The translations under genes were made by a program, and so were the position numbers. The notes beneath the pieces are model-generated. The model did not search any database and was not told where the DNA came from. It saw only the letters and a list, made by a program, of their open reading frames with translations. DNA of 64,000 nt, from the NCBI GenBank assembly GCA_018883245.1, contig VEQL01000003.1, positions 16,478 through 80,477 on the forward strand, read 5' to 3'. Position 1 is the stretch's first letter; every line of letters starts with the position of its first letter. This DNA is from Chthoniobacterales bacterium (GTDB lineage: Bacteria; Verrucomicrobiota; Verrucomicrobiia; Chthoniobacterales; JACTMZ01). Shown in pieces: positions 25,999-34,332 of the stretch.

Positions 25999-27048
25999 TC
26001 AAAGCAGCGGCTCGATTGCTTTGATCGCCGGCCAGAACAGGGGATGCCGGCTGTCCCTGCTCAGCTCCGAAAGCAAAATATCCGCGGTTTTTTCCCGGCC
26101 GGCGGGCATCATCTGGGCCACCGGTTCCTGCCCGGCGCAGGCGAATTCCGCGAGATAAAAGTCCCCGGCGGCTTCGCGGCGCACCGTGGCCCGCGCATCG
26201 CCCATGTCGAGTTCCACCGCGGCAACGCAGGCTCCAGCGTCCGCCTGTTCGCGAAGTTGGAAGCCGGCCTCGCCGCCGTCCGGTCGGAGGAAAGAATCGC
26301 CCCCGGGGGAGAGTTGCCATCCGAGGCGACTCGCTATCCAGCCGAGGAGTTCCAGCGCCGTCACGCGCGCGCCGATTGCGTGGCAGATGTCGATATGTCG
26401 GAGACTGGCGATGCGGCCGCATGCGCCGGGCAGATCGAAAATGTGTGCCAGCGCGTAGCGCAGGTGAAACAACCGCGTCCAATTCAGGTCGCAAAGCGCG
26501 CGCCGTCCGCGGCCCATGTTCGCTATTTCGCCGAGGATGGCGAATTGCTCCGCCGCATCCATCCACGAGTTGCTGTCCACAATCAAACGGTCCACCCAGG
26601 TCCACAGTTGCGGTTCCGGCGCCGGGTGCAACTCTCCTTGCCACCAAAGGTAAAGCGGAAGGTCCGAGTCAAGATGGGAAAAAACGATGCTCGGCAGGCG
26701 CCCAGCCGCCGGACCGTCGAGCTTGAAGGTGATTTGCTCCGAACAAATTTCTTTTTTCCCCGCTTCCCGCAGGTGGCAGTGCGCGGTGATCCACGCTTGG
26801 ATGCCGTTGTCTTTTTTTCGCGGGTCGGCCTGCACGAGCAGAGCGCGGAAAGCGTGGTCCGCGGCGATTTCGGCTAGCAGCGGCGTGTTCCCGGCGATGG
26901 CGTCCGCGGCTTCGCTGTAGATCACGAGGTTGACGAGCGAGGCGCGCACTTTGCCGGCGTCGGATTGTTCCCATAGCCGTCCGAGTTGCCGGTCGATGTC
27001 CCCGACCTCGACCGCAATGCCGGGGGAGATGGACAGTTTGCCGCTCAT
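25999..27048 (-). CDS. opcA: OpcA-like glucose-6-phosphate dehydrogenase assembly protein
   Basis: 349 residues. The N-terminal part (RASLVNLVIYSEA), the central RKKDNGIQAWITAHCHL and the pattern LPLYLWWQGELHP, followed by the DRLIVDSNSW segment, are typical of the OpcA/glucose-6-phosphate dehydrogenase subunit family. In cyanobacteria and actinobacteria OpcA is needed for full activity or assembly of Zwf. It starts one base after the zwf stop, which strongly supports the same role here. Confidence 0.85.
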   Translation of the reverse strand: MSGKLSISPGIAVEVGDIDRQLGRLWEQSDAGKVRASLVNLVIYSEAADAIAGNTPLLAEIAADHAFRALLVQADPRKKDNGIQAWITAHCHLREAGKKEICSEQITFKLDGPAAGRLPSIVFSHLDSDLPLYLWWQGELHPAPEPQLWTWVDRLIVDSNSWMDAAEQFAILGEIANMGRGRRALCDLNWTRLFHLRYALAHIFDLPGACGRIASLRHIDICHAIGARVTALELLGWIASRLGWQLSPGGDSFLRPDGGEAGFQLREQADAGACVAAVELDMGDARATVRREAAGDFYLAEFACAGQEPVAQMMPAGREKTADILLSELSRDSRHPLFWPAIKAIEPLL

Positions 27049-27049
27049 C

Positions 27050-28585
27050 TCACAGGCGCCGCCAGACCGCGTCGTCCTGCGCCAGCAACTCGTCCGCTTC
27101 GTGCGGACCCCACGAGCCGGCGGGATAAAAATCGAGACGCGGCGCCTCGCCGTCGCTCCACGCTTTCCGGATGCCGTCGATGAACGTCCAGGCGTGTTCC
27201 ACCTCGTCGCGCCGGGCGAAGAGCGTCGCGTCCCCGCTCATCGCGTCGAGCAGGAGGCGCTCGTAGGCCTCGGGTGTGGCCTTGCCGAACGAGGTTCCGT
27301 AGTGGAAGTCCATCTTCACCGGCTCGAGTTGCAGGATCGCGCCGGGCATTTTCGCCGCCATGCGGAAAGAAATTCCTTCGTCCGGCTGGATGCGGATGAC
27401 GAGGACGTTCGGGTCCTTCAGCTGGCTCTCGCGGTTGAAAAGGACGGGCGGGGTGCCGCGGAAGCGGATGGCGATCTCGGTGCCGGACTTCGGAAGGCGT
27501 TTGCCCACGCGCATGAAAAACGGGACGCCCGCCCAGCGCCAGTTGTCGATGTGCAATCGCAGTGCGACGTAGGTTTCGGTCATGGATCCCGGCGCGACGC
27601 CGGGTTCTTCGCGGTAACCGGGGACCTCCTTGCCGTTGATGTAGCCCGCGGTGTATTGCGCGCGGACGACATTTTCGGCGACGGCTTTTCCGGTCAGCGG
27701 GCGCAGGGCCTGCATGACTTTCACTTTCTCGTTCCGCACGGCATCGGCGCCGAGGTCGATGGGTGGTTCCATCGCGGTGAGGCAAAGCAATTGCAGCAGG
27801 TGGTTCTGCACCATGTCGCGCAGCGCCCCGGCATTCTCATAGTAGCCGGCTCGCGATTCGACGCCCAGCGGTTCACTCGCGGTGATCTGCACGCTTTCCA
27901 CGTAGCGCCGGTTCCAGAGGGCTTCGAAGACTGTGTTGGCAAAACGCAGGACCATGATGTTCTGCGCCGTCTCCTTGCCGAGGTAGTGGTCGATGCGGAA
28001 GGTTTCGCGTTCAGGGAACGCCGCCGCCACCGCGGAATTCAGCCGCTCCGCGCTGGGAAGGTCGGTTCCGAAAGGTTTTTCGACGATCAGTCGCGACCAC
28101 GCGCCCGCGTTGGCATGGCTGAGTCCGCTGGCCCGCAGGTTCTCGAGGATGACGTCGAATTCGGTCGGCGAAGACGCGAGGTAAAAGAGCCTGTTGCCTC
28201 CCGTGCCGAGGCGTGCATCGATCGCGTCGAGTTCGCGACCGAGCGATGTGTAGCCCTCGGGGTTGTCGAAGCTGCTGCGGTGATAAAAAATATTCGCGGC
28301 AAACCGCGCCCAGAGTTCCTCGTTGACGGGACGCCGCGAGTATTTGCGGGCGGCTTCGCCCAGTTCCTCGCGGAAATCTTCGCTGGTTTTGTCGCGGCGG
28401 GCGAAGCACACGACGGCGAGCGAGGACGGCAGATTGCCGTCGGCCGCGAGGTTGTAAAGGGCGGGGATCAGCTTGCGGCGGGTGAGGTCGCCGGTTGCGC
28501 CGAAGATGACAATGACACAGGGCGCGGGCACGGCGCGGTTCACCAGATCGACGCGCAGAGGGTTCGGGTTCGCGGATTCGGGCAT
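27050..28585 (-). CDS. zwf: Glucose-6-phosphate 1-dehydrogenase
   Basis: 511 residues. First enzyme of the oxidative pentose phosphate pathway, making NADPH. The nucleotide-binding motif is VIFGATGDLTRRKLIPALY, the substrate site is RIDHYLGKETAQN, and the conserved RLIVEKPFGTDL is also present. ATG 28585 is five bases after the metF stop. A TTG nine bases further upstream is in frame and overlaps the metF stop, but ATG is preferred. Order metF-zwf-opcA on the minus strand with gaps of one to five bases indicates an operon. Confidence 0.96.
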   Translation of the reverse strand: MPESANPNPLRVDLVNRAVPAPCVIVIFGATGDLTRRKLIPALYNLAADGNLPSSLAVVCFARRDKTSEDFREELGEAARKYSRRPVNEELWARFAANIFYHRSSFDNPEGYTSLGRELDAIDARLGTGGNRLFYLASSPTEFDVILENLRASGLSHANAGAWSRLIVEKPFGTDLPSAERLNSAVAAAFPERETFRIDHYLGKETAQNIMVLRFANTVFEALWNRRYVESVQITASEPLGVESRAGYYENAGALRDMVQNHLLQLLCLTAMEPPIDLGADAVRNEKVKVMQALRPLTGKAVAENVVRAQYTAGYINGKEVPGYREEPGVAPGSMTETYVALRLHIDNWRWAGVPFFMRVGKRLPKSGTEIAIRFRGTPPVLFNRESQLKDPNVLVIRIQPDEGISFRMAAKMPGAILQLEPVKMDFHYGTSFGKATPEAYERLLLDAMSGDATLFARRDEVEHAWTFIDGIRKAWSDGEAPRLDFYPAGSWGPHEADELLAQDDAVWRRL

Positions 28586-28590
28586 AGGAT

Positions 28591-29478
28591 TCAAGACGGC
28601 TGCCGTTCAAGCGAGCGGGCGAGGGTGATCGCCGACGAGGAACGGTTCAAAATGTAAAGGTGGATCCCGGGCGCCCCGTGGCGGAGAAGCTCGCGGATTT
28701 GGTGGTAGGCCCAAGTGATGCCGACGGCTTCGGCCGCACGCGCATCGTCTTCGACAACCTGCAACTGCTCCACGAGTGCGGGCGGCAGCGACGACCCGCA
28801 CATCGGCCCGAAGCGTTTCACCTGGGCCAGCGAGAGGGCCGGGAGCACGCCTGGAATAACGGGAAGGTCGATCCCGCGTGCGCGGCAGGCGCCGAGGAAT
28901 TTGTAGTAGTGGTCGTTGTCGAAAAACAACTGCGTGGTGAGGAACGATGCCCCGGCGTCGGCCTTGATCTTGAGATGCGCCAGATCTTCCTCCATCGACG
29001 CGGCCTCGGGGTGCTTTTCCGGATAGGCCCCGGCCCCGAGACAAATGTCCGGGAAATTTTCCCGGATGAGCGCCACCAGGTCGCTGGCGTAGCGCAGTCC
29101 GTCCGGGCACGGCACAAACTCGGTCTGCCCTTTCGGCGGATCCCCGCGCAGGGCCATGATGTTGCGGATGCCGTCCGCGTGGTAGCCGGCGACGATGTCG
29201 AGAAGCTCTCCTTTGGTCGATCCAACGCACGTGAGGTGCGGCATGACACGCCAACCGAAGTCCTCGCGGAGGATTTTGGCGTATTGGAAGGTCCGCTCGC
29301 GCGTCGTGCCGCCTGCCCCGTAGGTGATGGATACGAAATCCGGATGGTAGGGGCGCAGCGCTTCGGCCGTGCGCAAGAGTTGCGCGCCGCCTTCGTCGTT
29401 CTTCGGCGGGAAGAACTCGACCGACAGAAGCGGTTTGCCCGAGGAGAGAAGTTCGGTGATCGGACGGTCGGGTTTCAT
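28591..29478 (-). CDS. metF: Methylenetetrahydrofolate reductase
   Basis: 295 residues. A FAD-dependent TIM-barrel enzyme that reduces 5,10-methylene-THF to 5-methyl-THF for methionine synthesis. It has the start LSVEFFPPKNDEG, then VSITYGAGGTTRERTF, MPHLTCVG, NIMALRGDPP, FLTTQLFFDND and a C-terminal PGIHLYILNRS. The start is ATG 29478, where the conserved N-terminus begins. The frame runs further upstream but that part has no family resemblance. A promoter and a 15-bp palindrome lie just before it. It leads into zwf and opcA, joining one-carbon reduction with NADPH supply. Confidence 0.95.
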   Translation of the reverse strand: MKPDRPITELLSSGKPLLSVEFFPPKNDEGGAQLLRTAEALRPYHPDFVSITYGAGGTTRERTFQYAKILREDFGWRVMPHLTCVGSTKGELLDIVAGYHADGIRNIMALRGDPPKGQTEFVPCPDGLRYASDLVALIRENFPDICLGAGAYPEKHPEAASMEEDLAHLKIKADAGASFLTTQLFFDNDHYYKFLGACRARGIDLPVIPGVLPALSLAQVKRFGPMCGSSLPPALVEQLQVVEDDARAAEAVGITWAYHQIRELLRHGAPGIHLYILNRSSSAITLARSLERQPS

Positions 29479-29743
29479 GAGCGGCGACGCAAGATGCTGC
29501 ACCGTGCAGCGGCGGTGCCCAAGGAAAATTGCGTTGCCAAACGGCGGAGCCGCGCTGGATGCTCCCGCCGTGCCATCCGATCCGACTGCGCAGACTTCAT
29601 CCGCTTCCCCGGGGCCGCGCGTGCTCATTTCCTGCGCGGTGATTCTGCTCGCCGGATATGCCGTGCTTCTGGGGCGCGCGCCGTCAGTCGCCAGCGGAGT
29701 CGTGGTGCGCGTAGTTCCCGCGGAAACCGCGGTGTCACGATGA
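29477..29743 (+). CDS. Possible small membrane protein upstream of the ABC exporter
   Basis: Up to 88 residues from ATG 29477, or about 57 from GTG 29570. The C-terminal half has one clear membrane helix (RVLISCAVILLAGYAVLLG) followed by about 20 residues. The stop overlaps the ATG of the ABC ATPase gene (ATGA), like other real junctions in this window. The first part overlaps the metF start and promoter on the other strand, so the later GTG start is more plausible. It matches no family I know, and a chance frame is possible. Confidence 0.4.
   Translation: MSGDARCCTVQRRCPRKIALPNGGAALDAPAVPSDPTAQTSSASPGPRVLISCAVILLAGYAVLLGRAPSVASGVVVRVVPAETAVSR
29494..29522 (-). promoter_or_regulatory. metF promoter with overlapping palindrome
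   Basis: On the minus strand, TTGGGC (29522-29517), a 17-nt spacer and CAGCAT (29499-29494), 15 bases before the ATG. A 15-bp palindrome, GCTGCACCGTGCAGC on the plus strand at 29496-29510, covers the -10 box and part of the spacer. It is placed as an operator would be. Confidence 0.35.
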
Positions 29744-30702
29744 ACGGACCGGTCAGAGCAGAAAACTTGAAGAAGGTTTTCGGCGCGCGCACCGCTCTTG
29801 ATGACGTGAGTTTTTCCGTGGGCGAAGGAGAAATATTCGGCTTGCTGGGGCCCAACGGAGGGGGAAAAACCACGCTCTTCCGTATCTTGTCCACGCTCCT
29901 TCCGCCGACGGGCGGGACCGCAAGCGTGTGCGGACACGATGTGACGCGCGATCCCGCGGGGGTGCGGCGTTGCCTTGGTGTCGTCTTCCAATCGCCGAGC
30001 CTCGACCCGCAGCTCACGGTGGCGGAAAATCTGCGCTACGGAGGCAACCTCTACGGCCTGAATGGCGCGGGGTTGGAGGAGCGACTGCGGGAAATGGCGG
30101 AAGCGTTGCGCGTGGCCGATCGTTTGAATGACCGGGTGAAAATTCTATCCGGCGGCCTGCAACGGCGCGTCGAGATCGCCAAGAGTCTGCTGCCGCGTCC
30201 GCGCGTGCTGCTTCTCGACGAGCCCTCGACGGGCCTCGATCCCGTGGCGCGCGTGGATCTGTGGAGCATTCTCGAACAATTGCGTGCGAAATTTTCCATG
30301 ACGGTGGTGCTCACCACGCACTTGATGGACGAGGGGGAGCGCTGCGACCGCGTAGCCATCCTGCACCACGGGAAACTGCTCGCCTGCGATGCGCCGTCCG
30401 CGTTGCGCGCCACGGTGGGGTCGGATGTCTTGACGCTTGTCGGGCGCGATCCGGCCGCTCTGGCGGAAAAGTTGCAGGCCGAATTCGGCTGGGCCGCGTC
30501 GCTGCAGGACGGCGAAGTGCGCGTGGAGATTCCCGCCGCGCATGAGCAAGTGGCGCGGATCGTCGAGGCTTTCCCCGGCGAGATACGGTCCGTGACAGCC
30601 GGGCATCCGACGCTTGAAGACGTGTTCGTCCGCCTCACCGGCGAGCGGTTGTCCGCGCCGTTTTTCGACGACGCACCGGCCCCGCGGAAGAAAAAGAAAT
30701 GA
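29740..30702 (+). CDS. ABC-2 exporter ATP-binding protein (DrrA/NodI type)
   Basis: 320 residues. Walker A is GPNGGGKTTLF, the Q-loop region GVVFQSPSLDPQLTVAENL, the signature LSGGLQRRVEIAKSLL, Walker B/D-loop VLLLDEPSTGLDPVAR and the switch His in TTHLMDEGERCD. A C-terminal domain of about 80 residues and a Lys-rich tail follow. It pairs with the permease gene starting at 30699 (ATGA overlap). The substrate is unknown, but the downstream envelope genes suggest an envelope component. Confidence 0.92.
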   Translation: MNGPVRAENLKKVFGARTALDDVSFSVGEGEIFGLLGPNGGGKTTLFRILSTLLPPTGGTASVCGHDVTRDPAGVRRCLGVVFQSPSLDPQLTVAENLRYGGNLYGLNGAGLEERLREMAEALRVADRLNDRVKILSGGLQRRVEIAKSLLPRPRVLLLDEPSTGLDPVARVDLWSILEQLRAKFSMTVVLTTHLMDEGERCDRVAILHHGKLLACDAPSALRATVGSDVLTLVGRDPAALAEKLQAEFGWAASLQDGEVRVEIPAAHEQVARIVEAFPGEIRSVTAGHPTLEDVFVRLTGERLSAPFFDDAPAPRKKKK

Positions 30703-31508
30703 CCTCATCACCGGCAACATCTTCGCGCACGGGACTCTGGCTTCCGGCCTTGGCGCTTTGGAAGCGGGAGATCGTGCGCTTCCTGCGTCAGAAAAACCGC
30801 ATCATCGGCGCACTGGCGACACCGTTGGTGTTCTGGCTTCTCATCGGCTCCGGCGTCGGCCCCGGTTTCCGTCTGCCCGGCCTGCCGGCGGACATGACCT
30901 ATCTCGCCTATTTTTTCCCGGGCACGGTGGTCCTCATTCTTTTGTTCACCGCCATCTTTTCCACGATCTCGATCATCGAGGACCGCCGCGAAGGTTTTTT
31001 GCAGGGTGTCCTTGTCGCCCCGGTTGCGCCGGAAGCGATCGTCCTGGGGAAATTCCTCGGCGGCATGACACTCGCCGCGGGGCAGGGATTTGTCTTTTGC
31101 CTGGCTGCACCGCTCGCGGGATTGCCGCTTGATTTTTCCGTGGTCGCACGGCTGGTGCCGGCTTTGCTGCTTGCGGGTTTCGGTCTGGTCGGGCTGGGTT
31201 TTCTCATCGCGTGGCCTCTGGATTCGACGCAGGGTTTCCATGCCATCATGAATGTTTTTCTCATGCCGCTCTGGCTGCTTTCCGGATCGCTTTTTCCGGC
31301 GGCTCCCGACTCGTGGATGCGTTTTGCGGTGATGGCGAACCCCGTGGCCTACGCCACGGCGGCCGTGCGGCGCGCGTTCTACGGCGACGCCGCGGGCTTC
31401 GGCGCGCTGCCTGATTACGGCACGGCCATGTTCGCATCGGGGCTGTTCGCCTTGCTGATGTTCGCCCTCTCGGTCTGGATGGTGCGTCGCCGGCGCGGCG
31501 CGGCGTGA
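30699..31508 (+). CDS. ABC-2 type transporter permease
   Basis: 269 residues with about six membrane helices. The N-terminal amphipathic segment (WKREIVRFLRQKNRIIGAL) and the later motif STISIIEDRREGFLQGVLVA, followed by APVAPEAIVLGKFL, are hallmarks of the ABC-2 membrane subunit. A conserved PLWLLSGSLFP precedes the last helices. It forms the exporter with the upstream ATPase. Its stop overlaps a GTG start of the next gene. Confidence 0.92.
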   Translation: MTSSPATSSRTGLWLPALALWKREIVRFLRQKNRIIGALATPLVFWLLIGSGVGPGFRLPGLPADMTYLAYFFPGTVVLILLFTAIFSTISIIEDRREGFLQGVLVAPVAPEAIVLGKFLGGMTLAAGQGFVFCLAAPLAGLPLDFSVVARLVPALLLAGFGLVGLGFLIAWPLDSTQGFHAIMNVFLMPLWLLSGSLFPAAPDSWMRFAVMANPVAYATAAVRRAFYGDAAGFGALPDYGTAMFASGLFALLMFALSVWMVRRRRGAA

Positions 31509-32272
31509 ATCGCATGAAACCGGCGGTCAGGGCGACGGTGCTTCAAACGCTCGTGGCGCTGGCGGTGGTGGCCGCGCTCGTGTGGCTGGCGCGTTCCGCG
31601 CCGTTCCTGCGCGTCGTCGAAGACACCGAAAATGTCGTGAGCCGCTGGGGCGCCTTGAGCGTGCTCGCCTACCCGGCGATGGTGATGGTCGCGACGGTGC
31701 TGTTTCTGCCGGGAGGAATACTCAGCTTGGGGGGCGGATTTTTTTTCGGACTGTGGTGGGGGACGCTGCTCGTGCTCGCGGGAAACCTGCTCGGAGCGGC
31801 GGTTGCATTCTTCGTCGGACGCAAGCTCGGACGCCGGTTCGTCCGCAGCAGGATCCTGCGCGACCCGCGCTGGGCGGCGTTGGATGGAGCCATCGGCAAG
31901 CACGGGCCCCGCATCATATTTTTCAGCCAACTCAACCCGTTGTTTCCGACGAGTCTGTTCAACTATCTCTACGGTGTCACCAAGGTGCCGTTTTGGAGGT
32001 GCCTCCAGTGGGTCGCGCTGGGGCGCTTGCCGGGGATTTTCCTCTATTGCTACCTCGGCACGCTCGGGCAGTTGGGGATCCGCATTTTGCGTGGCGACTC
32101 GGAGCCGGGTCCTGCCGATTACGTCGTTTGGGGAGCTGGCCTTGTTGTCACCGTGGTCGTCGCGGGAATGCTCGGCCACACGGCGTCCAAGGTGATCGAC
32201 GAATACCGGCGCTCCGTCCCCGCTGCGACGCCCGACGAGGACGAGGAGCAAGGGGATTGTTGCCGGTCTTAA
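31505..32272 (+). CDS. TVP38/TMEM64 (DedA-superfamily) membrane protein
   Basis: 255 residues, about five or six membrane helices. Family features are the glycine-rich re-entrant segment PGGILSLGGGFFFGLWWGTL, the following VGRKLGRRFVRSR, the FFSQLNPLFPTSLFNYLYG motif and LGRLPGIFLYCYLG. The superfamily includes lipid scramblases or flippases. GTG 31505 overlaps the permease stop (GTGA). ATG 31514 is an alternative giving three residues less. The C-terminus is acidic and ends with two cysteines. It is part of the exporter unit by overlap. Confidence 0.85.
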   Translation: MNRMKPAVRATVLQTLVALAVVAALVWLARSAPFLRVVEDTENVVSRWGALSVLAYPAMVMVATVLFLPGGILSLGGGFFFGLWWGTLLVLAGNLLGAAVAFFVGRKLGRRFVRSRILRDPRWAALDGAIGKHGPRIIFFSQLNPLFPTSLFNYLYGVTKVPFWRCLQWVALGRLPGIFLYCYLGTLGQLGIRILRGDSEPGPADYVVWGAGLVVTVVVAGMLGHTASKVIDEYRRSVPAATPDEDEEQGDCCRS

Positions 32273-32295
32273 CTTGCGATAATTTGCGCGGCTCG

Positions 32296-32913
32296 ATGCG
32301 CAGATTTTTTCCGGTTTTGTTCATGGTGGCAGCTTTGGCCGGTGTGCGCGGCGCGATTGCGGAGTCTGCGACCGCGCTGGATCGCAAACCCGAGGCGCGG
32401 AAAATCTGGGAGGTCAGCGTCGAGACGGCGCAAACGCTGGGCGCGGACAATTCCAGCGACAACTACTTCTCCACGCAGTTTGTCTCTTTGGCGGTCGAGC
32501 CGTTCCGTCCGCTGGTGCTCGGCCCGGTGCGCCTGCGGGGACAGCTGATCAACTCGTTCGTTGCCTCGGCGATTCTCGAGGGCCCCGACCAATATTTTCT
32601 CGGATGGGCGCCGCAGATCCGGGTGATCGCGCCGCTTGCGGACACGCGCTGGTCGCTTTACGGGACGTTCGGCGCCGGTATGGGGACCGCCCAGGCCAAC
32701 CAAAACGCGACGGACGACGGCGGCTTGGGTCAGGACTTCAACTTCCTGCTCATGGCGAATGCCGGTCTGCGCTACGCGATCACCGAGTCGTGGTCGGTCT
32801 GGGCCGGAGGCATGTGGCTGCATTTGTCCAGTGCCGGCCAATCCGAACCGCAAAAACAGAACATCGGCGCGGATTCCTTCGGCGCGGTGATCGGAACGGG
32901 GTGGGCGTTTTAG
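32296..32913 (+). CDS. PagL-like acyloxyacyl hydrolase (lipid A 3-O-deacylase family)
   Basis: 205 residues with a signal peptide (core VLFMVAALAGVRGAIA), then an eight-strand-barrel-like pattern. Near the C-terminus, GGMWLHLSSAG followed by NIGADSFGAVIGTG fits the PagL pattern of catalytic His-x-Ser followed by a conserved Asn and a closing strand, and the protein ends in an aromatic residue (WAF). PagL-type enzymes trim lipid A in the outer membrane. A GATAAT box lies at 32278-32283, 12 bases before the ATG. The amidase gene follows after three bases. Confidence 0.65.
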   Translation: MRRFFPVLFMVAALAGVRGAIAESATALDRKPEARKIWEVSVETAQTLGADNSSDNYFSTQFVSLAVEPFRPLVLGPVRLRGQLINSFVASAILEGPDQYFLGWAPQIRVIAPLADTRWSLYGTFGAGMGTAQANQNATDDGGLGQDFNFLLMANAGLRYAITESWSVWAGGMWLHLSSAGQSEPQKQNIGADSFGAVIGTGWAF

Positions 32914-32916
32914 GCG

Positions 32917-34332
32917 ATGCGGGCGTTTCTCAAGCGGTCGCTCCTGGTCCTGGCTTTCGCTGCCGTGGCGTCGCCGGTCGGGGCTGCTGACGGTGCGGCG
33001 TCCTGGAAAATAATGCGCTTGGGCGGGCGCGATTATCTCCCTGTCTCGCAGATCGCCGCATTTTACCGGATGCAAGCTGTCCCGCGCGGCGACCGTGGTG
33101 TCGCGCTTTCCTCCGCGGAGCGCAGCATGAGTTTCGAAAAAGGTTCGCGCGAGGCCCGCATCGACGGCGTCAAGCATTGGCTGTCGTTTCCGGCCCTTTA
33201 CTTCGCCGGACAGTTTTACGTCTCGCGCATGGACATGGCCAAGACGATCGATCCGATGATGCGTCCGCAAAAAATCCCGGGTCTCAAACCCGTGCACACG
33301 GTGGTGCTCGACCCGGGGCACGGTGCGCACGATCGCGGGGCCGTCAATCGCTGGAACGCGGAGAAGAATTACAATCTCGACATAAGCCGACGCATACGCG
33401 CCTACCTCAAGCAGGCCGGGTTGAGGGTTGTCATAACAAGGAGCCGCGATGAGTTCATCCCGCTGGAGCGCCGGCCGGCGGTGGCCAACCGTCTCGGCGA
33501 CGGGACAATTTTTGTCAGTGTTCATTGCAACGCCTCGGGCGGGCGTGATTCCGTCGCCACCGGGTTCGAGGTTTTCTCCATGGCGCCGCGCGGCGCACCG
33601 AACAGCAACGACAGCTACCTGACGCGCCGCAGTTTTTCCCCCGAACGCGGGCATGCGCACGACCGGGCGAGCAATGTGCTCGCGGCTTCGATCCAGAGTG
33701 CGAAGCTCGGACGCGTGCCGATGTTCGACCGCGGAGTCAAACGGGCGCGTTTTGCCGTCCTGCGCCACGCCTCGGTGCCCGCGGCGCTCATCGAGTGCGG
33801 GTTCATGTCCAACCGGCAGGACGCGCGCAAGCTGCACACCGTGGAATGGCGCGAGCGCCTCGCTCAATCGGTCGCGATGGGCATCCTCGAATTTTGCAAG
33901 CTGGCGTCCGGGGGCGGGCGACCCAAGACGCTGGCGCAATATCGCGCCGAGGAGCAAGAGGCCTTGGCTGCCGCCGGATGGGATTACCAGCCGCTTGCCG
34001 GCATCGGCAACCTCGTGCGCTCGCCGGTGCCGGGGGTGTCCGGTTGGCGCGCACTGCTCGACGGTCCGCTGTCCGAGGAGATGCCGCCTTTCCGCTTGGA
34101 GTATGAGCCGGCCGGATGGGTGCTCCTGGAATCGTGGGCCGCGGGCTCGGCCGAAGATGCGCGTTCTGCCGCCGCGACCGGCGGCGCGGGCGCCGAACAG
34201 GCGAGGGAGTGGCCAGATCCTCCGGTCGGTTGGCCGGAGCTGCGCGGGTGGCGGATACTTGTTCCCGTCCGCGCTGACGGCGAGATTTTTGTGCCCTTCG
34301 AGTCCCCTGAGGGCGCCCCGGTGGCCGACTAA
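32917..34332 (+). CDS. N-acetylmuramoyl-L-alanine amidase (Amidase_3, AmiABC type)
   Basis: 471 residues with a signal peptide (core SLLVLAFAAVASPVGA). An N-terminal domain of about 100 residues resembles a copper-amine-oxidase-N/AMIN-like module. The zinc amidase domain follows: ligands His in VVLDPGHGAHD, Glu in NAEKNYNLD, His in FVSVHCNAS, and catalytic Glu in ALIECGFMSN. It cleaves the stem peptide from MurNAc in peptidoglycan, usually for daughter-cell separation. The last 130 residues are a Pro/Ala/Gly-rich extension without a known domain. Its stop overlaps that of pta on the other strand. Confidence 0.9.
   Translation: MRAFLKRSLLVLAFAAVASPVGAADGAASWKIMRLGGRDYLPVSQIAAFYRMQAVPRGDRGVALSSAERSMSFEKGSREARIDGVKHWLSFPALYFAGQFYVSRMDMAKTIDPMMRPQKIPGLKPVHTVVLDPGHGAHDRGAVNRWNAEKNYNLDISRRIRAYLKQAGLRVVITRSRDEFIPLERRPAVANRLGDGTIFVSVHCNASGGRDSVATGFEVFSMAPRGAPNSNDSYLTRRSFSPERGHAHDRASNVLAASIQSAKLGRVPMFDRGVKRARFAVLRHASVPAALIECGFMSNRQDARKLHTVEWRERLAQSVAMGILEFCKLASGGGRPKTLAQYRAEEQEALAAAGWDYQPLAGIGNLVRSPVPGVSGWRALLDGPLSEEMPPFRLEYEPAGWVLLESWAAGSAEDARSAAATGGAGAEQAREWPDPPVGWPELRGWRILVPVRADGEIFVPFESPEGAPVAD

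Noticed and set aside
26930..28657. 575-codon plus-strand frame opposite zwf and opcA
   Set aside because: Antisense shadow of zwf/opcA with no recognisable domain.
28660..29739. Upstream extension of the ABC ATPase frame by 360 codons
   Set aside because: The extension is antisense to metF and has no domain. The ATPase starts normally at ATG 29740.
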